From Acidothermales bacterium (GTDB taxonomy: Bacteria; Actinomycetota; Actinomycetes; Streptosporangiales; WHST01), in NCBI GenBank assembly GCA_017354575.1, contig JAFMQP010000171.1, forward strand, positions 1 to 8,168: a stretch of 8,168 bases of DNA, written 5' to 3'. Within the stretch, counting starts at the first letter, position 1. The number at the start of each line of letters is the position of its first letter. The notes below the pieces were generated by a model that ran no database searches, was not told where the DNA came from, and saw only the letters and a program-made list of their open reading frames with translations. Positions 6,032-8,168 of the stretch are shown piece after piece. A program made the translations under genes and the position numbers.

Positions 6032-7417
6032 TCAGCCCCGACGTACGACGCGGCGTCCGGCGAGACCCGCGGCGACGCCGACCGCCGCGAGCATCAACCA
6101 GATGACCGCGAACAGGTGTGACCCCACCGGGCCCCGCGCGTGCGCCGCGGCGAAGACGGCACCGGCGAGTCCCACGCCGAGCACACCGCCGAGCGAGTCG
6201 GCGAGCTGGAGGTAGGACGAGTTCTTCCCCTGCTCCTCGGGCGCGGAGAGGTCGAGCAGCAGCACCGACGCGCTCGACATCGCCGCGCCCATGCCGATGC
6301 CGGCGACGAACCAGACGACGCCCACCGCCCACGTCGGCAGACCCACGACGACGACGGCGAGCAGGAGCGCGCCCGCGCCGACGAGAAGCGGCCCGACCGA
6401 CACGAGCCGTCCGTGCCCCGCGTTCCCGCGGACCCTCGCCTGCACCCACGATCCCGTGCTCCAGCCCACCGCGCCCGTGGTGAGCGCGATGCCCGCGAAC
6501 GCCGGCGGCACGTGGCGCAGGGTCACGAGCATCAGCGGGATGAACGTGTTGACGCCCATGAACGCGGTGTTCAGCATGCCGCGGGTGGCGATCAGCGCAG
6601 GCAGCCCACGGCGCAGGCGCATCGTCCCCGCGGGCAGCAGCGCGACCAGCGCGCCGGCCAGTGCCACGACGCCGACGACCGCGGCGGCGACACCGGCCGG
6701 CGTGCCCAACCGCCCGGCGCCCCACTGCAGCAGCGTCGCCGACACGGCGACCCCGGCACCGGCGAGCAGCCGCCTGGTCGGCAGCGGCGTCGGGCCGCCG
6801 CCGGACGTACGGCGCAACCCCGGCAGCAGCGCGAGCACCGCGGCCACGGCGATCGGCGGCACCGCGAGGAACACGACCCGCCAGCTCACCGCCTGGGTGA
6901 GCCAGCCGGAGACCGCCGGGCCGACGAGCGACGGCAGCACCCACGCGGCCGAGAACCAGCCGAAGATCTTCGGCCGTCGCTTCGCCGGGAACGCGTGACC
7001 GACGAGCACGTACAGCGACACCGTCACCAGTCCCGCGCCGACGCCGCCGATGGCGCGGCCGACCGTGAACACCGCGAAGCCGGGCGCGGTCCCGCTCACG
7101 AGCAGCCCGCCGGTGAACGCCGCCAGGCCGGCCAGCAGCGGCAGCCGCGGCCCCGACCGGTCGTTCCAGTAGCCGCTCGCCGCCGTGGCGAACAGGCTCG
7201 TCGCGAGGAACGCCGAGAGGGCCAGACCGTACCCGCCGACCTCGTGCATCGCCCGCGCGACCGCCGGCAGTGCCGTGCCGACGGCCATCGCCTCGAACGC
7301 GATGAGCGTCACGAGGGTGAGCAGCCCGACGAGCACGCCGCGCAGCGCGCCGTCACCTGGAGCCGGCGCGGGTCCGCCGCCGACGTCGGCGGGCGTGGGT
7401 TCGACAGTCGCGGTCAT
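6032..7417 (-). CDS. MFS drug:proton antiporter, 14-helix DHA2 (EmrB/QacA-like) type
   Basis: 461 residues with about 14 hydrophobic helices: roughly 27-50, 63-83, 92-111, 113-139, 150-172, 180-201, 217-235, 241-261, 273-298, 307-326, 339-360, 363-390, 406-425 and 434-455. MFS landmarks are present: motif A-like GYWNDRSGPR (82-91) between helices 2 and 3; motif B Arg121 in GRAIGGVGAG of helix 4; and antiporter motif C (SLVGPAVSGW, 163-172) in helix 5. Helix 1 ends FEAMAVGTALP, resembling the DHA2 LDxTIVxVALP signature. The likely role is export of a toxic or secreted small molecule driven by proton entry at the inner membrane; substrate is unknown. ATG at 7417 is preceded by a weak -10-like CAAGCT at the same 7-nt spacing and by a 12-bp palindrome. 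The VOC gene is divergent, and the phosphatase follows downstream. Confidence 0.9.
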   Translation of the reverse strand: MTATVEPTPADVGGGPAPAPGDGALRGVLVGLLTLVTLIAFEAMAVGTALPAVARAMHEVGGYGLALSAFLATSLFATAASGYWNDRSGPRLPLLAGLAAFTGGLLVSGTAPGFAVFTVGRAIGGVGAGLVTVSLYVLVGHAFPAKRRPKIFGWFSAAWVLPSLVGPAVSGWLTQAVSWRVVFLAVPPIAVAAVLALLPGLRRTSGGGPTPLPTRRLLAGAGVAVSATLLQWGAGRLGTPAGVAAAVVGVVALAGALVALLPAGTMRLRRGLPALIATRGMLNTAFMGVNTFIPLMLVTLRHVPPAFAGIALTTGAVGWSTGSWVQARVRGNAGHGRLVSVGPLLVGAGALLLAVVVVGLPTWAVGVVWFVAGIGMGAAMSSASVLLLDLSAPEEQGKNSSYLQLADSLGGVLGVGLAGAVFAAAHARGPVGSHLFAVIWLMLAAVGVAAGLAGRRVVRRG

Positions 7418-7424
7418 GGCTCAC

Positions 7425-7436
7425 AGCTTGCAAGCT
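7425..7436. promoter_or_regulatory. Perfect 12-bp palindrome, candidate repressor operator of the MFS gene
   Basis: AGCTTGCAAGCT is fully self-complementary. It lies 8-19 nt upstream of the MFS ATG and covers the hexamer CAAGCT that would be its -10 element. A dimeric TetR- or MarR-type repressor bound here would block transcription, a common design for efflux genes. No regulator gene of this kind lies in the window. Confidence 0.45.
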
Positions 7437-7455
7437 CGACCACGCCCGAGGTCAA
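7425..7455 (-). promoter_or_regulatory. Candidate MFS promoter: TTGACC -35 and CAAGCT -10 with 19-nt spacer
   Basis: On the - strand TTGACC (7455-7450) is the best -35 hexamer I found among the candidate promoters in the window. CAAGCT (7430-7425) lies 19 nt downstream and exactly 7 nt before the ATG. The -10 keeps only A2 and T6 of TAnnnT and the spacer is 2 nt longer than ideal, so basal activity should be low or activator-dependent. Confidence 0.35.
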
Positions 7456-7478
7456 CGCGTCATTGGTCCTAGGTCTCG

Positions 7479-7491
7479 GGTCGGACCGACC
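7479..7491. repeat. Inverted repeat GGTCGG-A-CCGACC in the MFS/VOC divergent region
   Basis: Two 6-bp arms are separated by one base, centred at 7485. It lies about 60 nt upstream of the MFS start and 60 nt upstream of the predicted VOC -10. Position and symmetry suit a protein-binding site, but short GC-rich repeats arise often by chance in this base composition. Confidence 0.3.
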
Positions 7492-7551
7492 GCACCCGGT
7501 CCACGACGTGCCCGGCGTCCGGCACCGCGCGCTGCTGTCGGTGGAGGGTCG

Positions 7552-7557
7552 TAAGGT
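7552..7557 (+). promoter_or_regulatory. Candidate -10 element (TAAGGT) for a leaderless VOC-gene transcript
   Basis: TAAGGT fits TAnnnT and is followed by exactly 7 nt before ATG 7565. There is no properly spaced ribosome-binding site between them. It supports the ATG at 7565 over any longer reading of the frame. No -35 is evident. Confidence 0.55.
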
Positions 7558-7564
7558 CGGCGCC

Positions 7565-7999
7565 ATGACGACCAGCGTGCAGATCACCTTCGACAGCCCG
7601 AACCCGGCGCGCACCGCGAGGTTCTGGGCAGCAGTCCTCGGCTACGTCGTCCAGCCGCCACCGCCGGGGTTCGACAGCTGGCCGGCGGCGTTGCAGAGCT
7701 GGGGCGTACCCGAGGACCAGTGGGACTCCGCGTCCGCGCTCGTCGACCCGGACGGCGCGGGTCCGCGCGTCTTCATCCAGAAGGTGCCGGAACCGAAGAC
7801 GGCGAAGAACCGCGTGCACCTCGACGTGAACGTCGGCGGCGGCCACGAGGTGCCGTTCGACGAGCGGAAGGCCACCGTGACCAAGGAGGTAGACCGCCTG
7901 GTCGGGCTCGGCGCCACCAGGCTGTACGAGAACGACCAGACGTACGGCTACTGCGTCGTCATGCAGGATCCTGACGGCAACGAGTTCTGCCTTCAGTAG
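7565..7999 (+). CDS. VOC-superfamily (glyoxalase/bleomycin-resistance fold) protein
   Basis: 144 residues, one VOC unit pair, cytoplasmic. Family blocks: ITFDSPNPARTARFWAAVLG (7-26); LVDPDGAGPRVFIQKVPEPK (59-78); NRVHLDV (82-88); and VVMQDPDGNEFCL (131-143). This is the common actinobacterial Glyoxalase_6-like pattern. His85 and Glu140 sit where metal ligands occur in glyoxalase I and extradiol enzymes. A full metal site cannot be confirmed, and many members only bind ligands. Possible roles are lyase, dioxygenase or drug-sequestering protein. Divergent placement beside an MFS exporter hints at a detoxification or resistance pairing, which is inference. The frame is open far upstream through the MFS gene, but ATG 7565 is set by the -10 element and by the start of homology. 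Its stop abuts the next gene's stop. Confidence 0.85.
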   Translation: MTTSVQITFDSPNPARTARFWAAVLGYVVQPPPPGFDSWPAALQSWGVPEDQWDSASALVDPDGAGPRVFIQKVPEPKTAKNRVHLDVNVGGGHEVPFDERKATVTKEVDRLVGLGATRLYENDQTYGYCVVMQDPDGNEFCLQ

Positions 8000-8021
8000 C
8001 TACCGACGCCGCAGCCGGTAG
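8000..8021. repeat. Weak hairpin CTACCG/CGGTAG at the VOC-GNAT junction
   Basis: Six-bp arms (8000-8005 and 8016-8021) flank a 10-nt loop, beginning directly after the VOC stop codon and within the final codons of the GNAT gene. There is no T-run on either strand. It is the only hairpin-like element at this junction and is too weak to call a terminator with confidence. Confidence 0.2.
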
Positions 8022-8168
8022 AGCACGTGCGGGCGCAGCGGGTGGTCCGGGGTGAGCCCCGGGTGGTCGAAGTCGTCGGCCGGGTCGCGGGTCATGCCGA
8101 GGCGCTCCATCACCGCGCGCGACGCCCGGTTGGCGGTGGTCGTGAACGACACGATCTCGGCGAGACCC
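8000..8168 (-). CDS. C-terminal part of a GNAT-family acetyltransferase (5' end outside window)
   Basis: The last 55 residues are present, read from the window edge to TAG at 8002-8000. The piece GLAEIVSFTTTANRASRAVM followed by ERLGM (together 1-25) is the end of a RimJ/RimL-type GNAT fold, where the Asn and Ser of the NRAS segment and the 'MERLGM' turn contact acetyl-CoA. DPADDFDHPGLTPDHPLRPHVLYRL (28-52) is the usual C-terminal strand region of this subgroup. It would transfer acetyl from acetyl-CoA to an amine such as a protein N-terminus, antibiotic or small metabolite. Acceptor cannot be told from this fragment. Convergent with the VOC gene with no intergenic base. Confidence 0.85.
   Translation of the reverse strand, partial: GLAEIVSFTTTANRASRAVMERLGMTRDPADDFDHPGLTPDHPLRPHVLYRLRRR

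Noticed and set aside
5964..6944. A 326-codon - strand frame inside the MFS gene.
   Set aside because: It is off-frame with the transporter and Arg/Ala/Gly-rich with no hydrophobic helices, so it is a shadow.
6140..7564. The VOC frame is open upstream across the MFS gene, allowing a 619-residue reading.
   Set aside because: The upstream part is antisense to a clear 14-helix transporter, with Arg/His/Asp-rich composition and no domain. A -10 element and VOC homology both place the start at 7565.
1..8168. CRISPR arrays, tRNA/rRNA genes, insertion sequences, attachment sites, riboswitches and intrinsic terminators.
   Set aside because: Reading both strands, I saw no regularly spaced direct repeats, cloverleaf sequences, transposase motifs, terminal inverted repeats, or hairpins followed by a T-run. 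Coding density leaves little room for them.

Overview
The window is chromosomal DNA from a very GC-rich actinomycete. By eye the GC content is above 70% (not computed). Third codon positions are almost always G or C, GTG starts are common, and promoter -10 elements are of the TAnnnT type. Nothing in it fixes the genus. I see no mobile element, CRISPR array, rRNA, tRNA or phage signature, and no gene-free stretch longer than about 150 bases. It reads as ordinary, tightly packed chromosome.

Layout from left to right: (1) the 3' end of a + strand gene with an acidic/basic low-complexity tail, probably a DEAD-box RNA helicase; (2) on the - strand, a single-pass membrane-anchored protein with a beta-propeller-like outer domain; (3) a divergent + strand operon of an alpha/beta hydrolase, a DUF2236/MpaB-type haem oxygenase-like protein and a DUF402 phosphohydrolase-like protein, followed 25 nt later by a flavin disulfide oxidoreductase that also has its own candidate promoter; (4) two - strand genes, a histidine-phosphatase-superfamily enzyme and, upstream of it, a 14-helix MFS drug:proton antiporter; (5) divergent from the MFS gene, a small glyoxalase/VOC-fold protein; (6) the 3' end of a GNAT acetyltransferase on the - strand.

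Working links between the genes: hydrolase and DUF2236 overlap by ATGA and the DUF402 start lies 4 nt after the DUF2236 stop, so these three are very likely co-transcribed and translationally coupled. The oxidoreductase may join them by read-through. A hydrolase, a haem oxygenase-like protein, a phosphohydrolase and an NAD(P)H/FAD disulfide enzyme could modify a small hydrophobic molecule, but no substrate can be read from sequence. The MFS and VOC genes share one intergenic region containing two inverted repeats, which suggests a regulated resistance or efflux pair.

The most notable non-coding signal is a repeated promoter/start geometry. Three genes on both strands (starts at 1610, 5967 and 7565) have a perfect TAnnnT hexamer exactly 7 nt before the start codon, the arrangement expected for leaderless transcripts. 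It also moves the histidine phosphatase start to 5967. Second, all three convergent gene pairs have no intergenic space (gap 0, overlap 44 nt, gap 0). Third, the oxidoreductase keeps its redox CX4C pair but has Tyr where lipoamide dehydrogenases have the catalytic His. I found no clearly new multi-gene system. The four-gene + strand cluster is the best candidate for an uncharacterised pathway.
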